This document shows, piece by piece, positions 1 through 10,190 of a DNA stretch of 64,000 bases. Positions within the stretch are counted from its first letter, which is position 1. Each line of letters begins with the position of its first letter. The translations under genes and the position numbers were made by a program. Below the pieces are notes generated by a model. That model did no database searches. It had not been told where the DNA came from and saw only the letters and a program-made list of their open reading frames with translations. The stretch lies in the NCBI RefSeq assembly GCF_905475465.1, contig NC_062255.1, positions 3,162,001 through 3,226,000 of the forward strand. The letters are read 5' to 3'. Origin of the DNA: Pieris napi (Eukaryota > Arthropoda > Insecta > Lepidoptera > Pieridae).

Positions 1-1109
1 GAAAACAATTATCACGAAGGTAGTTTTCTGTGACACAGGCCTCGACGGGGTTGGCATGCCGGTTTCCTTCAACGTACAATGGTTTAATGCGCACAAAGAA
101 TGGGGTATCCGTATATACAACACATAATTATAGTTTTGTGTCAAGGGGGTCAGCCCCCTTAAGATCTCCGAGAGGCCACAAGAGGCCTATAAGGATGTCG
201 ACAATCTTGAGAGCTCCTTAGTTGTAAATACCTCAACAGCATGTTATGTATGTATATGTATTATGATTAGACATCTGATGATAATTACAATATACAACAA
301 GTATAGAGTGTCATAAAATGTGTGACGTAAAAACATTTTTTTTAGTTACGGTTATTCTATAAATTAATGATTATTTAGTTATTCTTATAAGGCTTTTTAA
401 AGCCATGTTATATACAGATTACTCTTGGTAAAAATGGAGTTTTTATACTATCAAATAGCCAATTATGTATATGAATAATCAAAGATCGGCCAAGACTACC
501 TATTTCACAGAATTGTTTATGAAATCACATGTCAAACTCATATTAGACTCTAGATTAGTGTTTCTCAACGATTTTTTTGTGCCGTACATCGCCTTAGCCT
601 TTTTTAAATGGCTAAGCCCAATACCGTCTTCACCATTAGGGCACACGGGGCCCGTGCCCAGGGCCCCCATTTTCAGGAGGCCAAAAAGGACCGACAATTT
701 CTACAATATATATCATACTGTATTTGATCACCTATTATAAATGGTTATACTTAGTATTTTTTTAAAATTATAATTAGCTTTTTTTTCTTTCCAAAAGGGC
801 CCCAAATTCTTGTGTGCCCAATGGCCCCAGCCTAGTCGGCACTGGCTAAGCCCCCATATGTACTTAATTTTTAATATAAAAAAAACATTGAATTGTTCAC
901 TAAAGAAACTTAAATGATAGGTTTTAGGATTTTTTAACGAAACGCAGTAAGTAAATTTTTAAACATAATGAGAAACAGAAATTGAAATTCCAAATAATTT
1001 TTCAAATAACCAACAAATTGCCAAACACTGGCAAACATTGCTCTAGAGATATCTATGGTTATGATATAAAAACTATTTTGCATAAACGTGAATTAATAAT
1101 ATATTTAGA
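1..1109. other. Repeat-derived AT-rich leader region, no gene
   Basis: I see no coding exon here. Bases about 31-115 resemble the interior of the second SINE family of this window (compare 52686-52910), with the shared words 'ccggtttcctt' and 'aatgcgcac'. Two GC-rich islands, about 640-690 and 795-855, sit in very AT-rich DNA and carry related words such as 'gggcacacgggg' and 'gtgtgcccaatgg', which suggests decayed copies of one unclassified repeat. The short open frames show no recognisable protein. Confidence 0.5.
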
Positions 1110-1330
1110 CTAGCCGTTTCGCGCCCGCTTTGCTGGACGAATTAAAATAAATTTTATGTTTTTTAATTTTTTTTTTCATATTTTCATTATTCTTCTTTTT
1201 AACTTCCCGCTAAGAAAATTGAAATATTTCTAAAATCGAGTTATTAACAGATGTTGACGTTTTGAGGTCCTAGGAAGCCTCCCCGAATGTTTCCGCGGTG
1301 AAGTCCGTATGTATAAATTTTCATAAAAGT
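1110..1330 (-). mobile_element. Helitron-like 3' terminus, partial
   Basis: Read on the minus strand, the sequence ends in CTAG followed by T (1110-1113, flanking base 1109). A GC-rich, hairpin-prone stretch precedes it, as in the better-preserved elements at 3770-3995 and 33035-33460. I could not find the 5' TC terminus, so the outer limit is approximate. No coding capacity is visible. Confidence 0.45.
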
Positions 1331-3094
1331 AAAACAGCAATAAAAAAATGAAGGAACGTTAGAATTCGATAAATAAATAGCCATAAACCATCTAGGAAAA
1401 ATTTCGCATCGAATGGTGGTAGTTTCAGACTAACGGTAATTTCAAAGACAGAAAATACATTATTTAATAGAAAAGATTTACTTTAAAAAAAAACAAATAA
1501 TTTCTCATATTTAATATGTACATTTTCACAGACCGAGAATCATGGAGTTCTATGTCCGGTAAGGCCAAGTATCATGTTTGTCAAGTAAATATTTGTCTTC
1601 AAATATTACCTCAAATATCTTGAAACTACGTTTGTATCAAAATATTTGAGTGTATTCAGAAACTTCTCAATACGTAATCACTATTTATTTATTTGAAGAA
1701 AATTAACCACTACTATTTTACCTATAAGTAAATACTAACAACATTTGGAATGGAACTTAAAGAAATGGAAGTAAAAAAGGCTTTATTATATAATTTGAAG
1801 AAATATCTTGATTCCTCAAGATATTACGTCACCGTACGTGATAAACGCGACCATAGAAAGAAAAGTCTATTATTTCACAGCCGACTATCGAACCTACCAC
1901 CTCAAGGATGAGAGTCCCACGCTTTAGCCACTAGACAACACTCCTAATATAATTAGAAGATTGCCAATTCTGTGCTGGCTTCTTGATTGCTACATTTTTC
2001 AAAGATTACCGATTGATATTTATTTATTTCAATCTCATAATATTTTTAACCTACATATTAATAGTTTGTTTGTTAATAATAAAGTTTGGTCCCTGTGGAA
2101 GAGTGCATTTAATGCTGGCAGCATTTCCTCGCTGTATTGCGATATTTATTTGGCATCAATTCAATTTTCAATTTCAAAAATTCTTTATTTTGTTTCACAA
2201 AAATTTATAGTGCTATATATTTGTAGTCCAGTAGTTCCAGTGTACATTATTTCCTGGAATGTAACAAGCTTACAACTAGACACGTTTTTACAGCTATTTT
2301 GCTTTTTTAAAAATTTATAAAACTAAAGTTATAATGTTACGAAAGGTTTTAACAATAACAAACAATTTTCAACAATGAGGTAAACTACCTGGTAATTATG
2401 CAATCTTTAGATGAGATTTGCATTTTGACATGTATTTAGGCATCGCTTGAGACGATGGAAAGCATCCGGATGGGATGTCTTTGATCCTTTGAAGGATGGG
2501 ACGGGCTTTGGTTTGGGTTGCTGCTTGTGTGACCACGTTAGCCCTGTTCACCTCCCTCGGACAAGAACAAACGCTGGCACGGCCGCAGAGCAGACGGAAA
2601 ATAATAAACGGCTCAAATATGACTTTCCTCCAAATTTGATTTTGTTCCCTTTGGAGTAGAGATTCTAGCTATAGTACCCAGAGCTGGTGCTTTCCTCGCT
2701 TAACGAATAAGTATCGCAACACAGCGCGGAAAAGGCAGCATTAAAGCTACACTGGGACCAAATTTTTTAAATTTGTTTTAATTTTCTATTTATTAATTTT
2801 AATTACTATTATTACTATGTAGGTTAAGAAAATTATAAATACTGTATATTTGTGTGTTGGTAGTAAATAAGTATTCGATATTACAGTATTAATACATTAA
2901 TAAAAAAACAATAACCAACCTTAAAATATATTATTAAAAGGAGTCCCTTTAGACAAGGTTCCGAAGGTATTGGCAGCGTTCCCCCTTTGAATAGCTAATG
3001 ATATATGTAATTAGTATTATATGATATGTAGCATTACATTAATATGATAAATGTAATTAAACTGATATTCTTTCATTGTATACTTTTTTTCCAG
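1331..3094. other. Repeat fragments upstream of the protease exon
   Basis: No convincing exon is seen. Bases 1879-1946 match the tRNA-like end of the second SINE family in inverted orientation. About 2097-2150 and 2640-2770 carry retroelement words ('gctggcagcattt', 'agagctggtgctttcctcgc') that recur inverted at 3450-3630. Bases 2936-2995 are the reverse complement of the retroelement tail at 11760-11820 ('aaagggggaacgctgcca'). The 70-aa open frame at 2447 lies in this retroelement material and I do not regard it as a host gene. Confidence 0.5.
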
Positions 3095-3352
3095 GATGAC
3101 CTTGGATCCGTTCTTGTCTGTTCTGGATATGCTCAAGGAATGATGACGTCACGCTTGATTGACAGGCCATGCGGTGTAGGCTTTATAGACCTGAGCCAAT
3201 ACACGAAATTCCTGACATGTGGTGTCGATGACTCCAGAGATGTGGTCGATCAGGATGAGTTCATGTCCTTCGATTTTCATACAATGAAAACACCATCAAC
3301 ACCAACTTTAGCAACAGCTGTTATATCTAATGAGACGGACGCGTCTCATTAG
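3095..3352 (+). CDS. Terminal exon of a serine-protease-like gene (inactive homologue)
   Basis: A polypyrimidine tract and CAG acceptor end at 3094, and the frame opens as DDLGSVLVCSGYAQG. This aligns with the end of the trypsin-fold (S1) domain, normally GDSGGPLVC. Downstream, RPCGVGFIDLSQYTKFLTCGV matches the last strand and the C-terminal helix. The position of the catalytic Ser is Leu and the GGP loop is changed, so an active protease is not expected. Non-catalytic serine protease homologues are a known class in insects. A tail of about 45 residues follows and ends in TAG at 3350-3352. I found no upstream exons in the window. They may lie off the left edge, or this may be an isolated gene fragment. 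Confidence 0.7.
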   Translation, partial: DDLGSVLVCSGYAQGMMTSRLIDRPCGVGFIDLSQYTKFLTCGVDDSRDVVDQDEFMSFDFHTMKTPSTPTLATAVISNETDASH

Positions 3353-3356
3353 ATAT
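3323..3356. repeat. Perfect 15-bp palindrome over the stop codon
   Basis: Bases 3323-3337 (ATATCTAATGAGACG) are exactly reverse-complemented at 3342-3356, with a 4-base loop between. The right arm contains the TAG stop of the protease-like exon, so the last codons (about SNETDASH) are written by the hairpin itself. Confidence 0.9.
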
Positions 3357-3769
3357 CTTTTGTGATTTTATTAAAACGTATTTGTAATATGTATTTAAGC
3401 TTACTAATTTCGACTGCCTTGATTAAGATAATTCCTATAATTAAGTATACCTTTAACCCTGGTAGAATTACCTTGCTGTATAGCAATACTTATTCGTTGA
3501 GCGCGAAAAGCACCAGCTCTGGGGTCACCGGTACTCTCTCCCAGGCGCCAGCTTAGACCTTTAATTAGCGCCTGTGCATTTGAACCCCACGACCAAAGAG
3601 TCTCTACTCCAAAGAGAATAAAATCTTAATTGGATACTTATAGTTAGATTTAGGTCAATTTAAATGCAGCTTATTTCAATAATTCCTTTGTGTTAAATTT
3701 GCTATTTTATTTTAGAGAAACGGCCGCGCATTTACAAGCAATTTGTAACATTTTTGTATATACTTACTA
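3357..3769 (-). mobile_element. Retroelement fragment, inverted relative to 2640-2770
   Basis: The reverse complement of about 3450-3630 shares 'ggagtagaga', 'agagctggtgctttt' and 'cgaataagtat' with the + strand at 2640-2730. The protease-like exon therefore sits between two inverted copies of the same retroelement. No open frame of useful length is present. Confidence 0.55.
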
Positions 3770-3995
3770 CTAGCAAACTCGGCGAACTCCGTTTCGCCAC
3801 CAGATGACTTCGTTTTATGTAACATTTCGTTTGGTGAACCCGCTTTTCTGTTGAAATTTTTCCAGAATTTTTTTTTGCTATAAACCCCACGGAGCCCGAG
3901 ACCTTTCCAACGAATGCAAAACCGTGGAAATCGGTTCGTGCGTTCTGGAGTTATAGCGTCAGCAAGGAAAACCCGACTTATTTTTATATAGTAGA
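3770..3995 (-). mobile_element. Non-autonomous Helitron-like element, complete ends
   Basis: On the minus strand this 226-bp element begins TCTACTATATAAAAA after an A and ends TTTGCTAG before a T. That matches the Helitron rule of 5'-TC, CTRR-3' and insertion between A and T. A hairpin (GGCGAA...TTCGCC type) lies just inside the 3' end. It encodes nothing and would depend on a Rep/helicase supplied elsewhere. Confidence 0.75.
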
Positions 3996-4457
3996 TAAAA
4001 TAAAAATAATATCTTTATTTATTATTAAAGACCTCAATCAAAATTCAAATTCAAAAGCCTTTTATTGCCAACCTTAAATAACATTACTTTAGCTGTGTTA
4101 GTATTTAGTATTATATTTAATAGTATATTAAATAACTAATTGTTTATTTAGTTGGGTACCCGGTTATGGGTAAAACGACCTCAATAAGGTGTGTTATTAT
4201 ATTTATTGCTTTTACCACGTCTTGTCAAAGGAATTAATAAAATGCTTAATAAAATGTTTTATTTCATTCATACTTATTTACTGGGGGCCATTGTTTCGCA
4301 CGCCATTCACATTGACAATGATCATTTTACGACTATTCTGACATAAGTGTTGACTATTGACTATTCGATCTAAAAGAACGTTTTCGCAGATTTTATGGCA
4401 CTTCACGTTGATTCAATAATGGTTATAAAAGAGACAATTTATTAACTTATACATTTT
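3996..4457. other. AT-rich spacer
   Basis: No exon, RNA gene or clear repeat boundary is visible. The stretch includes short A/T-rich runs and one AATAAA-type word at about 4236, but nothing ties it to a transcript. Confidence 0.4.
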
Positions 4458-4752
4458 CGGTCTTACTAATAAAAAATCACTATACATGCGTTATGACAAG
4501 GTGGTAGTAATTCAGTGAATAGAGCTTGTACAGGGCATAAACTCCTCTTTGACCAATAATCGATGTGTATTGGTTGAATAACAAAACGACCCTTATTTAT
4601 TGTTACCCTGGCAACCCGCCGTGTTTGATTGACGTTTGATTTAATAATTTTGATACGACTCATAATTCTAATGTAAGTTGTATTTATTTTATCAACCAAA
4701 GCAATTATATACACATTTACTCAATATACTAATAACATTTTATTATTTGCAG

Positions 4753-5106
4753 CTAATAGAAACTCCAAAACCTCAGACAAAGAGGACTAGAATTTTACAT
4801 AAAAAGCCGCGTTCTGCAGTACAAAAGTTAGAAGAGGTTAGTATCAATGTGATAGAGAAAGGACTATTTCATTCAAAATCCCTCAACGATCATACTTAAA
4901 TTTTTTAGGCATCTCAAATAGTGGAAAGTGCCAAACTCCGCAACACGGTAGTGTTCCAGTGTTTTCAGGAAGAGCACGAAACAAAACAAAGGCAGATGGC
5001 TGAAACACATGAGCTCAAACAGAAGCGACTCGCCGAAGCTCACGAAAGGGCTAGACAGAAGCATCTTCTAAGGCTCAAATTGTTACAGCAGCAATTAAAT
5101 AAATAA
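4753..5106 (+). pseudogene. Harbinger accessory protein, C-terminal remnant
   Basis: Two joined pieces are visible. The first, 4753-4836, runs from a TTTGCAG acceptor to a GTTAGT donor and encodes LIETPKPQTKRTRILHKKP and onward. The second, 4909-5106, follows a TTTTTTAG acceptor and encodes a Lys/Glu/Gln-rich helix ending LLQQQLNK and a TAA. The splice phases match. The charged, helical tail would suit the end of the Myb/SANT/MADF-type DNA-binding partner of a Harbinger transposase, but the DNA-binding part is absent. Its place inside the inverted repeats at 4458 and 5952 is the main reason for the call. Confidence 0.4.
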
Positions 5107-5271
5107 TTATATACTTATAAAAAAAATAAAACCTCCGTTTTAAACGAAATATAACTTTCTATTTATTTCAAGTCCTTAACTATCCACACCTATGTAAATA
5201 AAACAGCCTTAAAAATATGTTTCAATAAAAGCAGCTCTAGCAGCTTGTCTAGCCAGATTGCTTGGGGGCGT

Positions 5272-5688
5272 CTAGGTTGGCCTTGGTTCTTCTGGAACAT
5301 TCTCAGTGTCATCAAACGTAACATCCAGGTCTTCTTTGATATCAATAGCAATATTGTGGAGGATTGCCAGTGCTACTATATATAATTTGGCATTTTCTAA
5401 TGACACTGAGAAGCCATGAAGAAGACACCTAAATCGAAAACCCTCCACCTCTAGTACTCTTTTCGACATCAGCTCGCACTCTGTCACAGATCTTCATAAC
5501 ATACTTCTTTGAAAAGCGGTATTTTGTTTTGAAATCGCCATGCGAAAGTAATAACGGATTGCACCGAGTTTGGTATGTTCTTTGACTTTCCTTGGAGGCG
5601 GCAAATCTTCAATCGTATGTATTAGCTGCATATCAATATTATCTAAATCTTCTATTTGATCTATAAAATCTATTTTCAACAAACACAA
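5272..5688 (-). pseudogene. HARBI1-like Harbinger transposase remnant
   Basis: Translated on the minus strand, 5272-5487 contains GFRFRCLLHGFSVSL, then IVALAILHNIAIDIKED. That is the conserved C-terminal block of Harbinger DDE transposases (an R-F-R-C-L motif, then A-x-L-H-N-I). A second short frame, 5494-5688, lies upstream and may be the transposase N-terminus. The segment that should carry the three catalytic acidic residues is missing and the frames are separated by stops, so no active enzyme is made. Confidence 0.7.
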
Positions 5689-5952
5689 ATATCTACTAAC
5701 TTAAATCTTTCCTTGAACTAAACAGTCAAAAAATGCTGTCAAACGCGAAATCAGATGAAATTACGCAATTTTTGTCTTATACACCCGTTAAACTAGGCCT
5801 CTGCGTTGTATAAGCATTGTACAAGTCTTCATACAAACCAGACACTTGTTATAACAGCAGTATACATCAACCTTGTCAATTCAGACATTATTAGTAACAT
5901 TTTTCTTATAACAGGCTTATACGATGTGCATAAATCTTTATTAGTAAGACCG

Positions 5953-7327
5953 TTTGTGTTTACATAGTTGCAATGTAACATTTATAACAAACTTTACTAA
6001 AGTATGACGTTTTAACAATTCTCTTAAAATTCTCAATTAATTAACATTATACGTTTAAGATTCAGAAACAAGTCAACGCGAACCCGTTTGTAAGACGGTA
6101 ATCAGAAAGTCTCATATTCAAGAGAAATATTTATAATTTCGGGTTGAATAATAGAAAATATAATGTGTAGTCTAGCTACACATTATTTCGCTTTTATTAT
6201 TATTTTTTAGCTAGACTACACATTATATTTTCTATTAATATAATTTCTAATAAACAATTTTAAAAGAGTAAGTATGGAGGTTATTGCCCATTCTTCTCCA
6301 CATGAAACTAGTTTTTTTTAAAGTATTTTAAACTTGTAATTTTGATTTTCAAAAGTGCCTTTTTAACAGGCCTAATTGAAATAACTGATTTGACTTTGAC
6401 CTCAGCTCCTTCCGCCTTGCGGTAACAAATTTACCTTTTCTATTATCATACCTACCATTCAAAATTACATAATATCAATTCAGCCATTTCGGAGAGCGAC
6501 CACAGACACACGGGATTTTTATTTGTCAGAATCTATTGAATCTACAATTTTAGATTAAAGCCTTTTTTGGGAGTATTTTTCTTTTTACATGTTCTTAATT
6601 TGATACTCTATGCAATCTGAATGGCCCGAGTTTCATTCCCGGAGAAATAACTATCAGGTTGGTAAGTTCATTCCAGATGCGATGCGAGATTTAACATTAA
6701 ATTAAGTGCCGCTTACGTCCAGCATTACAAGGTTTAAAGACGTTTATTTTCATTAAAAACATACATGTCACTTACATAAGAAAAAAAAACATAAAAAGTA
6801 CTATATCACGCCATCGTCGTACGCTGTTGTTGCATTATAGTCCAAAAAACTTCGCAAGCGTATTCGAAACAGGTCCACTGCTACTATTTCATGTATCTTC
6901 AACTAGGCATGCTGTTGTAAAGGCTACGAAAAATGTTATATATATTTATTTACATAATCAGTTTACATACCAAAACTAGTAAAATCTGTGCAAGATAAAT
7001 AGTAACATTTCGATTAAAATTAAAGAAACAGTTATAACATATGCATGGTCAAACATGGTCGGGAATACGTAAAGCAAATATTTGTTTACAGTACCTGCTA
7101 AACATATTAGTTTACATGGTGCAATGAAAATACATATTGCTATAAAACCAAGGTCGAAACGTGGCAAGTTACGGCACCGAAGAATATTCTCAACAATATT
7201 ATTAGAACACAAAAATTCAAAGTAGAAAAGCAAAAATTATACTATGACTTTTGTAATTCTTGTATTTCTTATTCTTTTGTATTGCATCGCAATTCATGAA
7301 TCCGTGAGGTAATCTTTTTCGAACATC
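5953..7327. other. Non-coding stretch with a fold-back and a LINE tail
   Basis: There is a perfect inverted repeat at 6149-6237. At about 6277-6415 there is a minus-strand tail related to 53925-54092 ('cccattcttctcc', and 'gactttgac' at its far edge), which looks like the 3' end of a non-LTR retrotransposon. The rest is AT-rich with no supported exon. The 85-aa minus frame at 6976-7233 has no recognisable motif. Confidence 0.5.
6149..6237. repeat. Perfect 30-bp inverted repeat (fold-back)
   Basis: Arms 6149-6178 and 6208-6237 are exact reverse complements and contain ATATAATGTGTAGTCTAGC. A 29-base AT-rich spacer separates them. No target-site duplication is obvious. Confidence 0.85.
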
Positions 7328-7728
7328 GTACCGCCTAACAGTCGATTCTTTATTTTTTTAATACTTATTCTACTATTCGGGACACCGGTCTAGCTAGTAA
7401 GATAAAAAAAAAGAAAGTTGATAATACAACAAATACATTATGTCAAAAAATAAAAATTTACCTTCCCGGAACCCCTCCACTAACACTTGAACTTAATGAT
7501 AAGGTATTAAAGTTCAAATTGCCTTTAAATATTGTTACAAATATTTTGTATGGGAATATAGAAAAGTGTTGTTTTTAGACTTTTTCACTCAATTTTTTAA
7601 ATTTTTCTCTCCGTAAGAACCATCCTCGTACTTCAAGGAATATTATAAAAAAAGAATCAGACAAATCGGTCAAGCCGTTTTCATGTTATGTCGTGACAAC
7701 GGAAAACGGGTTTCATTTTTATTTACAT
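7328..7728 (-). mobile_element. Helitron-like element, copy of 33035-33460, ends lost
   Basis: This segment is the reverse complement of most of the Helitron-like element in the smo gene. It shares 'cctcgtacttcaaggaata', 'cccatacaaaatat' style words and 'actgttaggcggtacgatgt'. The diagnostic CTAG and TC termini have decayed, so the limits are approximate. Confidence 0.65.
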
Positions 7729-8462
7729 ACGGGAGTAATAATACAACATAGCCTGTCTCCTTCATGAATCACCAGGATTACAGAAAAAGAAAATTATGAA
7801 TAAAGACAAGCATTTAAGTCCTCAACATTCATCACGACCGGGGACCACAGCTAAAGCAAGACTGTCTAAATATATCACATTTTTTACCATTACGATTACA
7901 ATTTAAGGTTTTTATACAAATAAAAGTTAGTACTTGAATGAAGATAAAACAAGTGAAAAACAAAATTAATTTGTCACGTAAAAGTTTCAAGATTTTAATA
8001 CGTTAACTTGTTATTTAACGTAAAATAATATTGTAATTGTATTACGTTATATTTTCTAGAATAAATACTTAGATATTGAATAATACACATTTACATTCTT
8101 TTGATGAGTGACTCTTAAGATCTGTACAAATACTGTATACCTATACTATAAAGCATAGAACATTACTATGTTAAGTTATACTAGACTTTTTCACGGCTAC
8201 ACTTATTAAATATAACTAACATATAAATCAACTTTGATTACCCTAAACTGGGGTGTAGCCGAAAATCTAAAATACCAACCATTACTTTATGTATAAACAA
8301 ATTGGTTCTAGTTAAATTAATTTTTTTATGATTTTTTTTGAGTGCCATTTCGGACTTTTAGCGTGATATGAAGCCCTGATTGCTTTCATATTTCTTTGGT
8401 TCGCAGTGAATAGGGCAACTACCCGACACATTTTTACAATGGAGTATTATTTTTTTCCCTTT
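7729..8462. other. AT-rich spacer, nothing recognised
   Basis: Both strands lack a convincing exon, RNA gene or clear repeat end. Confidence 0.4.
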
Positions 8463-8542
8463 CTAGGGTTGCTTGGAAGAGATCGCTTTTTAGCGATAAG
8501 GCCGCCCGTTGCACCGCTTATAATTTTTATGTATTATGTTAT
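8463..8542 (+). mobile_element. Non-LTR retrotransposon 3' tail
   Basis: It carries 'gaagagatcgctttttagcg', then 'ataaggccgcccgttg'. The same tail recurs at 34518-34575 (inverted), 42466-42580 and 59340-59457, in one case directly after a reverse-transcriptase C-terminus. It abuts the mariner relic without a gap. Confidence 0.65.
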
Positions 8543-9095
8543 TTGGATCCTGTACGATAATCGGAAGCACTCATCGTAATGGCTCAACCCAGCTGAACCA
8601 GCCAAAGCGTGCCCCAAGCGAAAATTGACTCCGAAAACTTACTTCTGAGCGTTTGGTGGACTAGTGCAAGGGTCGTTCACTATAACTTTCTTAAATCTGG
8701 CCAGACGATTACGGCTGATGTCTATTGTCAGCAACTGCAAGCCATGATGGAAAATCTAGCTGCTAAACAACCAAGGCTGGTCAATCGCTCTAGGCCACAG
8801 CTGCTTCACGATAACGCTAAACCACACAATGCACAACAGCCTTGCGATTCTGTAACTCACTTTTCGAACTCTCACAGAGGTTTTCGCATTAGAAAGAGAG
8901 TTACAGAATCGCAAGGCAGACTGCTACTCAGACATCCAACGTACTCCCCGGACAGCAGATTACCAAAATATTTTTTCGAAATTTGGATAACTTCTTGCAA
9001 GGTAAAAAATTCAACTCTGATGGTGCAGTCAAATCGCCGTCAAAGATTTTATTGTTTCCCGAATGTTTTTTTTAGTATAGGGATCAATGATAAGA
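8543..9095 (+). pseudogene. mariner transposase relic, interrupted by a MITE
   Basis: The translation shows WILYDNRK and, after a stop, LLLSVWWTSARVVHYNFLKSGQTITADVYCQQ, typical of the mariner catalytic domain. LLHDNAKPH carries the second catalytic Asp. After the insertion at 8840-8916 the frame resumes as LLLRHPTYSPDSR, carrying the third Asp. The N-terminal DNA-binding half and first catalytic Asp are missing, and there is at least one internal stop, so the copy is dead. Confidence 0.85.
8840..8916. mobile_element. 77-bp MITE inside the mariner relic (CAG duplication)
   Basis: It starts CCTTGCGATTCTGTAACTC and ends in the reverse complement. It is flanked by CAG at 8837-8839 and 8917-8919, and removing the element and one CAG restores the mariner reading frame. 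The longer relative at 15104-15301 shares the terminal 30 or so bases. Confidence 0.85.
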
Positions 9096-9116
9096 TATGA
9101 TGGCAAAATGGTACAT

Positions 9117-9240
9117 ACTTTTATTAATAAGGCCGGCAACGCACCCACTAAAAATGGGTGTCTATGGCCTGCGAAGACTGCCCTTTTTGGTCGTCCCGCA
9201 AGCTCGTTTGCCCCCCTATTATATAAAAAAAATAATAATA
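9117..9240 (+). repeat. Interspersed repeat, retroelement-like tail
   Basis: It contains 'aaggccggcaacgcac', then 'gcaagctcgtttgcccccct' and an A-rich end. Related sequence occurs at 28297-28395 and 53810-53912 ('gtccatgggcggt', 'catcagg'). Such pieces are common in Lepidoptera. I cannot assign the family. Confidence 0.5.
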
Positions 9241-9582
9241 AAATAAAATATATTCTATTTAAAAAAAATCTACTTCTAGTTCCTCCCAAACAAAACACCA
9301 ATTTCATATGTAAGGAATTAATATTATGATATAAACGAGGATAAAATAATAAACTTTGAGTGATTAGGGATATGATTGAAATCGTTTTAAGTGTCTTTTA
9401 TATGTTCTTTATGATTAATGATGCCAGAGTTCTTGTGTCTCTATGCGGAAGGCTGAATCATATTTATTTTCAATACCGCATTTAAATAAAATAAAATCAA
9501 AATGTACCTATTCATATGAACATTTATGAAAATAAATAACTCCACACAAATAATATAAATTTGATAGAACTAAGTATTCTTT
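9241..9582. other. AT-rich spacer
   Basis: No gene or clear repeat is visible between the retroelement tail and the SINE. Confidence 0.4.
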
Positions 9583-9818
9583 GACGGCTCATTGGTCTAG
9601 TGGTTAGTACCCCTGACTGCCAATCCATGGGTCCCGGGTTCGATCCCCGGCTGAGACAAAGATCGATGTGATGAGCATTTGGTGTTGTGCTTAGGTCTTG
9701 GGTATATGTATGTATAATGTATATCCGTTGCCTAGTACCCATAACACAAGCTTCACCAGCTTAGCATGGGACTAGGTCAATTGGTGTGAATTGTCCAATA
9801 AAAAAAAAATAAAAAACA
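9583..9818 (+). mobile_element. tRNA-derived SINE (family A), copy 1
   Basis: It opens with a tRNA-like head. An A-box-like stretch (TGGTCTAGTGGTTAG) lies at about 9593, and a B box (GGTTCGATCCCCGG) follows about 50 bases on. A unique body ('gatgtgatgagcatttggtg') and an A-rich tail come next. Two inverted copies are at 15700-15933 and 62002-62244. The head resembles a tRNA, but the body and tail show it is a retroposon, not a tRNA gene. Confidence 0.85.
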
Positions 9819-9948
9819 TCTTGAAAAGCTTCGGATTTTTCAAATGACACCATACAATGGCACCAAACCGTTTTTGGATATTAACTAGTTAGTATAAGTA
9901 ATCTCAAATGAAAAATCAAAACTCTTACATAATGTATATCAATAACCA

Positions 9949-10190
9949 ATGGCTACAACCTTTTTAGGTCTGGGTCTCAGAGCTCTGTACCATCATTTGT
10001 CAATATAATAGGCAAGTAGGTGATCAGCCTGCTGTGTCTGACACACGCCGTCGACATTTTGGGTTTAAGGTTTGCTTACGATGTTTTCCTTCACCGTTCG
10101 AGCGAATGTTAAATGCGCACATAAAATGCCCATTGGTGCACAGCCAGGGATCGAACCTACTGTCTCAGGGATGAGAGTCGCGGCGCACGC
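9949..10190 (-). mobile_element. SINE (family B), copy 1
   Basis: The plus strand reads 'ggctacaacctttttaggtc', then 'taggcaagtaggtgatcagc', 'gttaaatgcgcaca' and 'cagccagggatcgaacctac'. The last is an inverted B-box-like stretch, so the tRNA-like head is at the right end and transcription would run on the minus strand. Other copies or fragments lie at 36943-37170, 47456-47575, 52686-52910, 59598-59900 and 61318-61535. Confidence 0.75.

Larger units (their letters stand above)
4458..5952. mobile_element. PIF/Harbinger transposon, internally deleted
   Basis: The ends are inverted repeats: 4458 onward reads CGGTCTTACTAATAAA, and its complement ends at 5952. Both sides are flanked by TTT (4455-4457 and 5953-5955), fitting the 3-bp duplication typical of PIF/Harbinger. 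Inside are a HARBI1-like transposase C-terminus on the minus strand (5272-5487) and a spliced coiled-coil frame on the plus strand (4753-5106). A two-gene arrangement is known for Harbinger elements, which carry a transposase and a Myb/SANT-like protein. At 1.5 kb it is too short for intact genes, and the catalytic middle of the transposase is missing. Confidence 0.75.

Noticed and set aside
1961..2320. 119-codon open frame
   Set aside because: Very AT-rich, no motif, overlaps retroelement words and another frame in the same place.
6976..7233. Small membrane protein on the minus strand
   Set aside because: Hydrophobic content follows from AT bias; no splice sites, start context or family motif support it.
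9593..9660. Possible tRNA gene
   Set aside because: A and B boxes are present but the body and A-rich tail continue, and two more copies occur at 15700 and 62002. It is the head of a SINE.
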